Source: Flavobacterium sp. LHD-85
Lineage (GTDB): Bacteria; Bacteroidota; Bacteroidia; Flavobacteriales; Flavobacteriaceae
Direction of reading: 5' to 3'
Assembly: GCF_030929595.1 (NCBI RefSeq)
Contig: NZ_JAVFVR010000009.1
Location: forward strand, 186,001-250,000
Length of the DNA: 64,000 bases
The position numbers and the translations under genes are program-made. Of this stretch, positions 27,205-36,472 are shown in pieces. The notes beneath the pieces were generated by a model. The model searched no databases, had not been told where the DNA came from, and worked only from the letters and a program-made list of their open reading frames with translations. Within the stretch, counting starts at the first letter, position 1. Each line of letters opens with the position of its first letter.

Positions 27205-27726
27205 ATGAAAACGATAAAATTAGCAATCGCCGGATTATTTCTAATGGTTGCAAACGCCACACAAGCCCAAGTATCGATAAACGTAAATATTGGAAATCCA
27301 CCAGCTTGGGGTCCAGTGGGATATACAGAAATGGAATACTATTATCTGCCAGATATTGAAGCTTACTATGATGTTCGTGCTGCTCAATTTATCTATTTCG
27401 GAGGAGGAAGATGGGTAAGAACAACTTACTTGCCTAGACAATATAGAAACTATGATTTGTATGGAGGTTATAAAGTAGTTTTGACAGATTATCATGGTAG
27501 AACTCCTTATACTTACTTTGATCGTCATAAAGTAAAATATTACAGAGGATATCATGGAGCGCCACAAAGACCATACAGACCAAGACCTGTGTATGGCTAC
27601 AACGATCGTAGAGACTACAAACACTACGACAAACATGATAAACACTACAATAAACACCATGACAAACACGATCGTCATGACCACGATGATGATCACGACC
27701 ACGATCATGGACATGGAAGAAGATAA
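27205..27726 (+). CDS. Secreted protein with His/Asp-rich C-terminal tail
   Basis: The 173-residue protein has a signal peptide (residues 1-22, ending NATQA) and a central Tyr-rich domain (about 40-115; EMEYYYLPDIEAYYDVRAAQF, a pattern seen in many Bacteroidota secreted proteins). The last about 35 residues consist almost only of His, Asp, Lys, Tyr and Gly, with many HD pairs. The tail could bind metal ions such as zinc, nickel or copper. That function is inferred from composition. It ends at a strong terminator and stands alone. Confidence 0.8.
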   Translation: MKTIKLAIAGLFLMVANATQAQVSINVNIGNPPAWGPVGYTEMEYYYLPDIEAYYDVRAAQFIYFGGGRWVRTTYLPRQYRNYDLYGGYKVVLTDYHGRTPYTYFDRHKVKYYRGYHGAPQRPYRPRPVYGYNDRRDYKHYDKHDKHYNKHHDKHDRHDHDDDHDHDHGHGRR

Positions 27727-27752
27727 ATGCTAAATTATTAGCAATCAGCTTA

Positions 27753-27787
27753 AGAGAGTATCAATAAAATGATGCTCTCTTTTTTTA
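27753..27787 (+). terminator. Terminator after the His-rich protein gene
   Basis: AGAGAGTATC pairs with GATGCTCTCT around AATAAAAT, followed by seven T. Confidence 0.82.
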
Positions 27788-27872
27788 TGCCATTTTAGCT
27801 TTGAAGTTTTGTTAAAATTTTGTAATTTGTATATAAATCACTGTAAAAAAGATTGTTTTAGTAAAATTAACC

Positions 27873-27902
27873 TTTGTTTAATGTGATTATGATTTATATT
27901 TG
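27873..27902 (+). promoter_or_regulatory. Bacteroidota-type promoter of the LVIVD lipoprotein gene
   Basis: TTTG (27873-27876), an 18-base spacer and TATATTTG (27895-27902) match the Flavobacterium -33/-7 consensus very well. The gene starts 32 bases downstream at 27934. Confidence 0.8.
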
Positions 27903-27933
27903 CGCCGAATTTTAAAATCCAAAAAAGAAATTT

Positions 27934-29559
27934 ATGAAAAAGAATGTTTATTTGCTTTCATTTTTAGCAATGTCACTGTTAATAGGATGTGATGATAACA
28001 ATGACAACAAAAACGATGGACAATCGTCAAATAACATTACTATTACCTCAGATCAATCTACTTTAAATCAAAGACTTGACCTAACTAATTCAGGGGTAAT
28101 TTCGATCGAAAATGGATCTTTGACAGGAAAATCTGTAGAGACTGCCAACACTTCATTTCCTTTAGTTCAAATTGCTGAAGTTAAACCTCCAGTTGATGCT
28201 AATGGGAAAACACTTCAAGCAAGCCATGTTGCGGTTAACGGAAATTATGCTTATGTTTCCTATATTATGAGAGGCGATGTGTACTCTGGAGCTATTGATG
28301 TAATTGATGTTTCAGATCCTTACAAACCAAAATTGGTTAGATCAGCTTTGATTCCTAATACAGATATTACATCTCTTACTTTCTCTGGTTCAAATTTAAT
28401 TATAGGAGCAGCAAAAGATGTAGATAAAGATCCGCTTCTGAATACTAATCCAGCGATAGTGCTTAATATGGAGTTAAGCTCTGGACTACTTACAGATAAA
28501 TTCAAAACAAATTATCTAGAGAATAGAGTTACAACAGACGTTGCTGCTAATACTTCTAATTACTTTGCTGTAACTGGAGACAATGGAAGCTTATTTAAAC
28601 TAAGCAGTTCTACAAAAGAAATTACAGGAAAAGCTGCTGTAGCCGATTTACGTTCGATTGCCTTAACAAGTGACAAAGTTGTGACTTTAAGCGGTACAAA
28701 AGGTGTTAATGTTTACAATCAGTCAACACTTGCTTTACAAAAAAGCTTTAAAACATCTTCTGATGTTAGCGGCGCAAAAAGAACAATGGATATTGACGGA
28801 ACAAAACTTTTTGTTTCTGAAGGTCCAAACGGTCTTGGCGTATATGATATCAACAGCGGATCTAAATTGCAGAGTATTGCAATTGCGACAGCTGGAGAAG
28901 ATAATGTAACAAATGCCGTTTCTTTTAATGATGGTTATGCTTTTGTTGCAAACGGTGCTCTAGGCTTAAACGTTTATCAATCTGCAACGCAACTTAACTT
29001 AATGGGGTCTGTCGGAATTACTGGCTCATCAAACTATGTAAAATCAAGCGGTAATTATATTTATGTGGCAAGCGGTACAGGCGGTTTGAAAATCATTAAA
29101 ATGGAAAAACCAAATACTACTTTTGCAAACTGTACCTCTTATATCGTATACAACCAAGGTAGAGATCTGATTTTAAACTCAAACGACATAAAATCATACC
29201 AAGGAGCAACTGCTATTAATTCGGCAATTATTAACTCTGGTGCTGTTTTAACACATTGCGGTTCAATAGCTATTCTTAATAACTTGACATTAAATAGTGG
29301 TGGCACTTTCAATATGACTGGAAGTTTATCTCAAGGAAAATACCAACAATCTAATCCAACAGAGTTAATTATCAATAATAATGCTCTTTTGCAAGTTGAA
29401 GGTTCTGTTGTAATCTGGGGAGATTTAAGATTAAACAGCGGTGCTAAGATTAATTTCATTGGTAATAACTCTTCTATAACAATCTACGGAAAAGTTACAA
29501 AAGGAAGTAATGTTACAATTACAGGAACTTACAAAGACACCGAAAACAAATTGAAATAA
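27934..29559 (+). CDS. Lipoprotein with LVIVD/beta-propeller-like repeats
   Basis: The 541-residue protein has a lipobox (SLLIGC, Cys19) so it is acylated and exported. Repeats of the LVIVD type are spread over residues 90-400, for example GAIDVIDVSDPYKPKLV and GLGVYDINSGSKLQSI, and would form a beta-propeller-like fold. The C-terminal about 140 residues are Asn/Ser/Gly-rich strand repeats (LNSGGTFNMTGSL, LRLNSGAKINFIG), resembling a parallel beta-helix. Surface adhesion or binding is plausible; no enzyme motif is seen. It has its own promoter and terminator, so it is monocistronic. Confidence 0.82.
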   Translation: MKKNVYLLSFLAMSLLIGCDDNNDNKNDGQSSNNITITSDQSTLNQRLDLTNSGVISIENGSLTGKSVETANTSFPLVQIAEVKPPVDANGKTLQASHVAVNGNYAYVSYIMRGDVYSGAIDVIDVSDPYKPKLVRSALIPNTDITSLTFSGSNLIIGAAKDVDKDPLLNTNPAIVLNMELSSGLLTDKFKTNYLENRVTTDVAANTSNYFAVTGDNGSLFKLSSSTKEITGKAAVADLRSIALTSDKVVTLSGTKGVNVYNQSTLALQKSFKTSSDVSGAKRTMDIDGTKLFVSEGPNGLGVYDINSGSKLQSIAIATAGEDNVTNAVSFNDGYAFVANGALGLNVYQSATQLNLMGSVGITGSSNYVKSSGNYIYVASGTGGLKIIKMEKPNTTFANCTSYIVYNQGRDLILNSNDIKSYQGATAINSAIINSGAVLTHCGSIAILNNLTLNSGGTFNMTGSLSQGKYQQSNPTELIINNNALLQVEGSVVIWGDLRLNSGAKINFIGNNSSITIYGKVTKGSNVTITGTYKDTENKLK

Positions 29560-29578
29560 ATTCTCAAAATACTTCTAT

Positions 29579-29614
29579 AAAAGCTGTTAGATTAGTTTCT
29601 AACAGCTTTTTTTT
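29579..29614 (+). terminator. Terminator after the LVIVD lipoprotein gene
   Basis: AAAAGCTGTTAG pairs with CTAACAGCTTTT around ATTAGTTT, followed by a T-run. Confidence 0.85.
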
Positions 29615-29690
29615 ATTTTATCAATTTAAAGAAAGGTATAATTATTGAGCGTTAACAATTCATTTAAATAATCTTACATAAAATAATTAC

Positions 29691-29698
29691 TATTTTTG
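29691..29698 (+). promoter_or_regulatory. -7 element TATTTTTG before the PIG-L gene
   Basis: TATTTTTG lies 32 bases before the ATG at 29731. The expected -33 region has no clear TTG. Confidence 0.4.
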
Positions 29699-29730
29699 GA
29701 ATAATTTCAAAAAAACACCTAACATTTACC

Positions 29731-32262
29731 ATGCGAAAAATACAGATTTATATCTTTCTTTTATTTTTTATCGGTTTTCAGGTTTCGTTTGCACAGCAGC
29801 CACAAAAGCCAAATTCAGTTGAAATTTACAATCAAATCAAAAAGCTAAACTTTTTAGGTTCTGTATTGTACGTTGCCGCACATCCTGATGATGAAAATAC
29901 CAGAATGATTTCGTATTTGGCCAATGATATGAATGCTAGAACAGGCTATTTGTCATTGACTCGCGGTGATGGAGGACAAAATTTAATTGGGCCACAATTA
30001 CGCGAATTGCTAGGCGTTATTAGAACTCAAGAATTAATTGAAGCTAGAAAAATAGATGGTGGAGAACAGTTTTTCTCAAGAGCGAATGATTTTGGTTTTT
30101 CTAAAAATCCAGACGAAACTTTAGATATTTGGGATAAAGAAAAAGTCCTTGCCGATGTGGTTTGGACAATACGAAAATTCCAGCCAGACATTATCATCAA
30201 TCGTTTTGATCACCGTTCGCCAGGTACAACTCACGGGCATCATACATCTTCTGCGATGCTAAGTGTTGAAAGTTTCAAATTGACAAATGATCCTAAAATT
30301 TATCCTGAACAATTAAAATACGTTACGCCATGGCAGGTAAAACGTCAATTCTTTAATCCGTCTTGGTGGTTCTACGGAAGCCAAGAAAAATTTGATGCCG
30401 CTAATAAATCTAAATTTACAAAGCTAGAAACAGGTGTTTACTACACAGGAATCGGAAAATCAAACCAAGAAATCGCAGCTTTAAGCCGAAGCCGTCATCA
30501 ATCGCAAGGTTTTGGAAGCACAGGTGTTCGCGGGGAAGAAACCGAATACTTAGAACTGATAAATGGTGAAACGCCAAAAGAACGCGATAATTTATTTGAC
30601 GGAATTGATACAAGCTGGAACCGTGTTAAAAACGGAAAACCTGTTGGAGATTTAATTGCTGCAATTATTTCAAAATACGATTTCAGCCATCCTGCTGCAA
30701 GTATTCCAGATTTAGTTAAAGCATATGCCATGATTCAAGCTTTAGACGATACACATTGGAAAGAGATTAAATCGGCAGCTATAAAAAACATTATTGCCTC
30801 TTGTTCAGGTTTATATCTTGAAGCTGTTGCCAGTGAACAAGAAGCGACTCCTGGAAGCACTATTAAACTAAGTCTTGAAGCTATTAACAGATGTTCTGTG
30901 GGAATGGAATTAATGAGTGTAACTACACTTCCAAACAATCAGACTACAGCTCAGAATATTGTTTTAAAAAATAATAATGACAATAAAATCAACCTGCAAT
31001 TACAGCTTCCAAGCAATATTGATTACACGCAGCCATATTGGCTAAAAGAAAAAGCTACAGTTGGAATGTACACGGTTTCTAACCAAGAAAACATTGGCAT
31101 TCCAGATATTATAAGAGACACGAAAGTAATTTTTAATGTAAAAATCAACGATGTCGAAATTCCGTTTGAACGTACTGTAGTCTACAAATATAATGATGGC
31201 GTAAAGGGCGAAATGTATAATTTCCTAGATATTGTGCCAGAAGTTACGACTTCAATCTTAGAAAGGGTTTTAATTTTTGGAAATACCAAAAGCAAAATGA
31301 TTCCAGTAAAAGTTCGTGCTGGAAAAGACGATGTAAAAGGAAATCTGCAATTAGAATTGCCAAAAAGCTGGAATGTTTCTCCAAAAGAAATTCCGTTTGC
31401 TTTAGACAAAAAAGGCACAGAACAAATCTTTTACTTTGAAGTAACCCCACCAGTAAATCCAGAAGAAGTTACTGCAAAAAGCGTCGCAATTGTAGACGGA
31501 AAGCGCTTTGATAAAGACGAGACAATTATTGACTTTCCTCATATTACCAAACAAATGGTTTTGAAACCTGCTGAATCAAAATGCATTAGAATTGATTTGA
31601 AAATTTCTGGAGATGCCGTTGCTTACATTATGGGTGCTGGAGACGAAGTTCCAGAAAGTTTAACACAAATGGGATACAAAGTTTCTGTTTTAAAACCAGA
31701 AGAAATTACACCTCAGAAACTAGATTCGTTCAGTACCGTTATTACCGGAATTCGCGCTTACAATACCGTAAATGCTTTGGCAAACAAACAAAACATACTT
31801 TTCAATTTTGTAAAAAGCGGAAAAAACATGATCGTTCAGTACAATACAAACGGAAAATTGGTAACTGATAAAATTGCTCCATATCCATTAAAATTATCGA
31901 ATGATCGTGTGACTGAAGAAAATGCTAAAATTACTTTCTTGGCTCCAAATCATCCTGTTTTAAATACACCAAACAAAATCTCTGAAAAAGATTTTCAAGG
32001 CTGGACGCAAGAACAAGGTTTGTATTACCCAAATGAATATGATCCTGCCTTCACTCCTATCATTTCATCACATGACAAAGGAGAATCTGCAAAAGATGGT
32101 GCGCTATTGGTCGCTCCTTACGGAAAAGGATATTACATTTACACTGGCTTAAGCTTCTTTAGAGAATTACCTGAAGGCGTTTCGGGAGCCTATCGATTAT
32201 TATCGAATATTATTTCTCTAAAACAGCCTATTGAAGCGCCAAAACAAGATTTAAAGCAATAA
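29731..32262 (+). CDS. Exported PIG-L family deacetylase with C-terminal extension
   Basis: The 843-residue protein has a signal peptide (ending VSFAQ near residue 21) and a PIG-L/LmbE domain. The zinc motif AHPDDE lies at residues 50-55 and the distal His cluster THGHH at 167-171. A long C-terminal region follows, with a beta-sandwich-like part around 450-590 and a Rossmann-like part near 610-830 (VAYIMGAGDEVPESLTQMGYKVS). Catalytic PIG-L enzymes remove acetyl groups from N-acetylglucosamine-type moieties. It is followed by a 35-residue membrane peptide and a sodium symporter gene, suggesting a joint import and deacetylation function. The substrate is not known. Confidence 0.88.
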   Translation: MRKIQIYIFLLFFIGFQVSFAQQPQKPNSVEIYNQIKKLNFLGSVLYVAAHPDDENTRMISYLANDMNARTGYLSLTRGDGGQNLIGPQLRELLGVIRTQELIEARKIDGGEQFFSRANDFGFSKNPDETLDIWDKEKVLADVVWTIRKFQPDIIINRFDHRSPGTTHGHHTSSAMLSVESFKLTNDPKIYPEQLKYVTPWQVKRQFFNPSWWFYGSQEKFDAANKSKFTKLETGVYYTGIGKSNQEIAALSRSRHQSQGFGSTGVRGEETEYLELINGETPKERDNLFDGIDTSWNRVKNGKPVGDLIAAIISKYDFSHPAASIPDLVKAYAMIQALDDTHWKEIKSAAIKNIIASCSGLYLEAVASEQEATPGSTIKLSLEAINRCSVGMELMSVTTLPNNQTTAQNIVLKNNNDNKINLQLQLPSNIDYTQPYWLKEKATVGMYTVSNQENIGIPDIIRDTKVIFNVKINDVEIPFERTVVYKYNDGVKGEMYNFLDIVPEVTTSILERVLIFGNTKSKMIPVKVRAGKDDVKGNLQLELPKSWNVSPKEIPFALDKKGTEQIFYFEVTPPVNPEEVTAKSVAIVDGKRFDKDETIIDFPHITKQMVLKPAESKCIRIDLKISGDAVAYIMGAGDEVPESLTQMGYKVSVLKPEEITPQKLDSFSTVITGIRAYNTVNALANKQNILFNFVKSGKNMIVQYNTNGKLVTDKIAPYPLKLSNDRVTEENAKITFLAPNHPVLNTPNKISEKDFQGWTQEQGLYYPNEYDPAFTPIISSHDKGESAKDGALLVAPYGKGYYIYTGLSFFRELPEGVSGAYRLLSNIISLKQPIEAPKQDLKQ

Positions 32263-32265
32263 AAT

Positions 32266-32373
32266 ATGGAAGCTAAAAAAACAAAAAAATGGAAAAAAAG
32301 CTACACCTATGTTTTGGTAGCTAATGCAATTTATATTGCTATCTTTTTCTTAATCATGCAATTATACTCATAA
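32266..32373 (+). CDS. 35-residue single-pass membrane peptide
   Basis: The frame from ATG 32266 to the stop at 32371-32373 encodes a basic head (MEAKKTKKWKKSY) and one transmembrane helix (about residues 15-33, TYVLVANAIYIAIFFLIMQ). It starts three bases after the PIG-L stop and ends three bases before the symporter ATG, so it is in the same transcript. Its position and topology suggest an auxiliary subunit of the symporter, as with small peptides of other transporters. This is inference. Confidence 0.78.
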   Translation: MEAKKTKKWKKSYTYVLVANAIYIAIFFLIMQLYS

Positions 32374-32376
32374 CCT

Positions 32377-34101
32377 ATGCAGCTATTTGACTGGATTGTA
32401 CTTATTGTCACTTTATTATTTATTGTTGGATACGGTTCTTGGAAAACCCGAGGCAGTAAAAACGTTGAGGATTTTATTTTAGGAAATAATGAAACGCCTT
32501 GGTATACTGTCGGACTTTCTGTAATGGCGACACAAGCTAGCGCCATTACGTTTTTATCTACACCTGGACAAGCTTATCATGACGGAATGGGTTTTGTGCA
32601 GTTTTATTTTGGTCTGCCGATTGCCATGGTTGTCATTTGTTTGACTTTTATTCCGCTATATCATAAAAGTAAAGTCTATACCGCATACGAATTTCTAGAA
32701 AGAAGATTTGACGTTAAAACCCGTTCACTTGCAGCAATTTTGTTTTTAGTGCAAAGAGGTTTAGGTACTGGTTTGACCATTTACGCGCCAGCCATCATCT
32801 TGTCTGCACTATTAGGGTGGAATCTAACCGTAATGAATATCATTATTGGAGTTATGGTAATTATCTATACTTTTTCTGGCGGTACAAAAGCGGTAAACGT
32901 AACCCAAAAACAGCAGATGTTTGTTATTATGTCTGGAATGTTTATTACATTTTTCTTGATTTTACACTATCTCCCAAACGATATGACTTTTAACAGTGCG
33001 CTTCATATTGCAGGTGCAAATGATAAAATGAATATTGTTGATTTCTCATTTGATCCTGAAGAAAAGTATACTTTCTGGAGCGGTATTACAGGTGGTTTCT
33101 TTCTGGCCCTTGCCTATTTTGGCACAGACCAATCGCAGGTTGGGCGTTATTTATCTGGAAAATCGGTTCGTGAAAGTCAGATGGGTTTAATTATGAATGG
33201 ATTGCTGAAAGTACCAATGCAGTTCTTTATTCTATTGACTGGAGTCATGGTTTTTGTCTTTTTTCAGTTCAATCCAGTGCCGCTAAATTTTAATCCAAAT
33301 AATAAAATCGCGATTGAAAAATCGGCTTTTAAGAATGAATATCACGCTTTAGAAGAAAAATTAGTCAAACTTTCAGAAGACAAAAAAGTAATTAATTTAT
33401 TGTACATCGATCAGCTGAATCAAGATTATGACAATCCAATTTTACGTAAAGAATTGGTTGCATTGTCCAATAAAGAAAAAGATCTTCGCGATAAAGCGAA
33501 AGAAATTATTTCAAGAGCAGATAGCCATACAGAAACAAATGATAAAGATTATGTGTTTTTTCATTTTATCTTGAACTATTTGCCAAAAGGTCTAATCGGA
33601 TTATTATTGGCCGTTATCCTTTCGGCAGCCATGTCTTCAACGGCTTCTGGACTAACAGCTTTGGCTTCTACGACAGCAATTGATATTTACAAACGAAATC
33701 AGAAAGAAGAAAAATCAGAGAAACATTATTTGCATGTTACTAAGTTTTTCACTCTTTTTTGGGGAGTTATAGCCATACTTTTTGCTTGCGTTGGAACCTT
33801 ATTTGAAAATTTAATTCAGCTTGTAAATATTATTGGCTCTATCTTTTATGGAACCGTTTTAGGAATCTTCCTTGTAGCTTTTTATACTAAAAGAGTTCAA
33901 GCAAAACCAATGTTTATAAGCGCTATTATAAGTCAGCTTACGATTTTTGTGATTTACTATTTTATGGTTTACAATCAGGAAAAATTGGGTTATTTATGGC
34001 TTAATTTTATTGGCGCTATCTTGACAATTGTATTAGCGCTTTTATTGCAGTTTTTGTTTTTTAGAGGAAAATCAGATGGTAACGAAGTGATTTTGGAGTA
34101 A
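32377..34101 (+). CDS. Sodium:solute symporter (SSS family)
   Basis: The 574-residue protein has about 13 membrane helices and SSS hallmarks: SVMATQASAITFLSTPGQAY (residues 47-66) near the sodium/substrate site, GGTKAVNVTQKQQ near residue 168, and the AMSSTASGLTALASTTAIDIY segment near residue 420. A hydrophilic insertion of about 80 residues lies near 305-385. The substrate is probably a sugar, sialic acid or related compound; context with the PIG-L deacetylase favours an acetylated sugar. The next gene starts two bases after its stop. Confidence 0.88.
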   Translation: MQLFDWIVLIVTLLFIVGYGSWKTRGSKNVEDFILGNNETPWYTVGLSVMATQASAITFLSTPGQAYHDGMGFVQFYFGLPIAMVVICLTFIPLYHKSKVYTAYEFLERRFDVKTRSLAAILFLVQRGLGTGLTIYAPAIILSALLGWNLTVMNIIIGVMVIIYTFSGGTKAVNVTQKQQMFVIMSGMFITFFLILHYLPNDMTFNSALHIAGANDKMNIVDFSFDPEEKYTFWSGITGGFFLALAYFGTDQSQVGRYLSGKSVRESQMGLIMNGLLKVPMQFFILLTGVMVFVFFQFNPVPLNFNPNNKIAIEKSAFKNEYHALEEKLVKLSEDKKVINLLYIDQLNQDYDNPILRKELVALSNKEKDLRDKAKEIISRADSHTETNDKDYVFFHFILNYLPKGLIGLLLAVILSAAMSSTASGLTALASTTAIDIYKRNQKEEKSEKHYLHVTKFFTLFWGVIAILFACVGTLFENLIQLVNIIGSIFYGTVLGIFLVAFYTKRVQAKPMFISAIISQLTIFVIYYFMVYNQEKLGYLWLNFIGAILTIVLALLLQFLFFRGKSDGNEVILE

Positions 34102-34102
34102 G

Positions 34103-34591
34103 ATGATTCGAAAAGTCTTTTTGATACTGTCATTTTTTTCATTTTTCTTGGCCGAAAGTCAAAATCAAGACGATTCTAATATAATTGAAGACAATTCAAT
34201 TTCTACTCAATTGTACACAAAATGCTTTCAAAATTTAAACCAAGGAAATGAGATATTCAAAAAATATCCAACATTAGATTCTTCAATGTTTTGTACGCTT
34301 CTTCACTGTTCTTTTCTTTTAGCATACAAAGAGACCGATATACAAATAGTTGCTGAACAAAGACTAATAGGAATTACAACTCAATTATTTAAAGAAGGAA
34401 ATCCTGTTTACTTAATTAACGGTCTAGAAAGCGGTTCTATAGAAAAAAAGAAAAATGAAAATTTAGAAGATGATAATCATATTGTCTATATCAGTTATGC
34501 AGAATGTACTAGTTCTTTTTATTTAAAAAGGGCTGCTGATATTGTAAACAAACAGACACTTTCATTAATTAAACAAGAATCTTCCAAATAA
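34103..34591 (+). CDS. Small exported protein of unknown function
   Basis: The 162-residue protein has a signal peptide (residues 1-19, ending LAES) and then a soluble, acidic region with Cys residues at about 36, 63, 69 and 135. No known family is recognised. It starts two bases after the symporter stop and is likely in the same transcript. The four Cys could form disulfides after export. Confidence 0.65.
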   Translation: MIRKVFLILSFFSFFLAESQNQDDSNIIEDNSISTQLYTKCFQNLNQGNEIFKKYPTLDSSMFCTLLHCSFLLAYKETDIQIVAEQRLIGITTQLFKEGNPVYLINGLESGSIEKKKNENLEDDNHIVYISYAECTSSFYLKRAADIVNKQTLSLIKQESSK

Positions 34592-34599
34592 ATACTAAT

Positions 34600-34683
34600 G
34601 CCCTAGCCCTGATGGAAGCGGCATCCTTTTGTGCCGGGGTTCGGCACAAAAGATATAGCGGACAGCAGGATATAGCTACTTAA
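34600..34683. repeat. 80-bp intergenic hairpin repeat, member of the GCCCTAGCCCYGAT family
   Basis: It starts GCCCTAGCCCTGATGGAAGCGG and ends GCAGGATATAGCTACTTA. A central hairpin pairs CTTTTGTGCC with GGCACAAAAG. A related copy in the opposite orientation lies at 55903-55978, and its ends are shared by 4374-4470. Confidence 0.7.
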
Positions 34684-34795
34684 AATTCAAATAACTACTT
34701 TATTCAATTATAATTCTTCATTTATTGTAAGTAAAAAAGACTATTTTAGTAAGTTGTAAAACTTACCAAAAACGAACCAATTTTAAACTGCAGAA

Positions 34796-35398
34796 ATGAA
34801 GATTTCAGACGATTTAGAAAAGCTATTGCCTTTTGGATATCTATTTCTAATTTTAATGGGAATACTAAAGGATAGTATATTTTACTACCAATTCGGAATT
34901 AATATATTGAGGTATTCCACAATAATGGACATTCTAATTAGTCCAATTGCTGAATTTACTTCAAATCCGATTATTTTAGGAGCAATCACCATACTTTTTT
35001 TAGTTCATTTTTATCTTCCTTCCTTCTTGGCCAAGAATAAAGATTTGGCATTTGTAAAAAGATCATTCGAACTAAAATCAACAGATGAATTGTCTCCAGA
35101 AGAAACTAAAAGCTACTATAATGGCATTGCTATAAAATCGCTTGTCATTTTTTTATTATCCTTTTTTTTAGGTTACGGATTCGCAGGAGGCTATTTTACT
35201 ACGAAAAAGCTAAAAGAAAACAGATTGGATTACAGCTATCAGCTTGATTTTAATGAAGGTGAATCTGAGAATGTTTTTATCATTGGAAATAATAGTTTGT
35301 ATTATTTCTATTTAGTTAAGGGAGATAATAAAATAAAAATTACCCCTTTAGCATCCATAAAAAACATTGCGCTCAACGAGAACAAAGTGATTGATTAA
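34796..35398 (+). CDS. Integral membrane protein of unknown function
   Basis: The 200-residue protein has three predicted membrane helices (about residues 12-32, 55-78, 108-132) and a C-terminal soluble part of about 65 residues. I do not recognise a family. It lies 26 bases upstream of the four-helix-bundle sensor-like gene. No clear promoter is visible. Confidence 0.6.
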   Translation: MKISDDLEKLLPFGYLFLILMGILKDSIFYYQFGINILRYSTIMDILISPIAEFTSNPIILGAITILFLVHFYLPSFLAKNKDLAFVKRSFELKSTDELSPEETKSYYNGIAIKSLVIFLLSFFLGYGFAGGYFTTKKLKENRLDYSYQLDFNEGESENVFIIGNNSLYYFYLVKGDNKIKITPLASIKNIALNENKVID

Positions 35399-35424
35399 AA
35401 TTTTAGTTTCACAAAAAAAATGTC

Positions 35425-36054
35425 ATGAAAGATCAAAGAAGATATAGCAATAAAACCAAAGCTGCTTTCATATTATTAGTCGTAATGCTTATCATTCTGC
35501 TTGGTAACTTTAACACACTGCGAAATTCCAAAAACGTAAATGACAATATCAATGCAATTTATAAAGATCGATTGGTGGTGGCACATTATATTTTTCAATA
35601 CTCAAAGGAACTTCATTTTATAAAAGCTGAAGCTGAAAAATTAAATCTAAGCGACAACATTAAAAAAGATGAAATTATTCATACTCTTGACATTATTCAT
35701 GATATTGACGATTTGTATGCTAAAACAGTTTTAACAAACAAAGAGAAACAGTATTTTGATGTTTTTTTGCTTTCCTGTAAAGAAATAAATAGGCAAGTTG
35801 AAAATAAAAACTGGGATAAAATTTCCATTTCTAGCGAGAAAGCTTTAAAAACATTAGAATCGCTTTCTCAAATCCAGATTGAAGAAGGAAAAGCAAAACT
35901 TGCCGCTGCAAATGCAATGTATAACAGAAACAATGCGCTTGGCCAGCTTCAAATTGCTTTACTTATTATTTTAGGAGGAATTACATTTTATTTGTTAATT
36001 ATAAAGAAAATAAAAAGGACGGTAAAAATTCCTGAACCGCCCTCTATGAATTAA
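35425..36054 (+). CDS. MCP-like four-helix-bundle sensor protein without output domain
   Basis: The 209-residue protein has membrane helices at about 13-30 and 175-195, flanking a helical extracytoplasmic domain (about 31-174) that resembles the four-helix-bundle sensor of chemoreceptors (IYKDRLVVAHYIFQYSKELHFIKAEAE). There is no methyl-accepting or kinase domain, so any signal would be passed through partners. It is convergent with the DUF1348 gene, with only 5 bases between them. Confidence 0.72.
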   Translation: MKDQRRYSNKTKAAFILLVVMLIILLGNFNTLRNSKNVNDNINAIYKDRLVVAHYIFQYSKELHFIKAEAEKLNLSDNIKKDEIIHTLDIIHDIDDLYAKTVLTNKEKQYFDVFLLSCKEINRQVENKNWDKISISSEKALKTLESLSQIQIEEGKAKLAAANAMYNRNNALGQLQIALLIILGGITFYLLIIKKIKRTVKIPEPPSMN

Positions 36055-36059
36055 ATTTA

Positions 36060-36470
36060 TTATAATTTTCTTTCCTCTTCTTTTATTGAAAGATCATTTA
36101 TGCTGGCAAACCTTTTTTGCATCAACCCGTTTGAATCAAACTCCCAATTTTCATTTCCATAGGCTCTAAACCAGTTTCCATCAACATCCTGATATTCATA
36201 CTCAAATCGAACTGCAATTCTATTTTCGGTATGTGCCCAATATTCTTTCTTCAGTTTGTAGTTTTTCTCCTTTTTCCATTTTTGCGTTAAAAACTGTGCA
36301 ATTTCATTTCTACCATTTACAAACTGATTTCTATTCCTCCACTCGCTGTCAACGGTATAGGCTTTTGAAACTCTTTCAGGATCTTGACTGTTCCAAGCAT
36401 CTTCTGCTAGTTGAATCTTTTCTATTGCTGTTTCATAAGAGAATGGCGGCAATGGCAATTTCTGTTCCAT
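36060..36470 (-). CDS. DUF1348 NTF2-like protein
   Basis: The 136-residue protein matches the DUF1348/NTF2-like fold: a helical start (FSYETAIEKIQLAEDAWNSQDPERVSKAYT), WRNRNQFVNGR, and RFEYEYQDVDGNWFRAYGNENWEFD. Members are about 140-150 residues, so it is full length. The enzyme role is not established. It lies two bases after the TetR regulator on the same strand and is probably controlled by it. Confidence 0.88.
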   Translation of the reverse strand: MEQKLPLPPFSYETAIEKIQLAEDAWNSQDPERVSKAYTVDSEWRNRNQFVNGRNEIAQFLTQKWKKEKNYKLKKEYWAHTENRIAVRFEYEYQDVDGNWFRAYGNENWEFDSNGLMQKRFASINDLSIKEEERKL

Positions 36471-36472
36471 AA

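Noticed and set aside
27241..27714. 157-codon minus-strand ORF rich in Val, Ile and Met
   Set aside because: It is antisense to the His/Asp-rich secreted protein; composition follows from GAT/CAT codons on the other strand.
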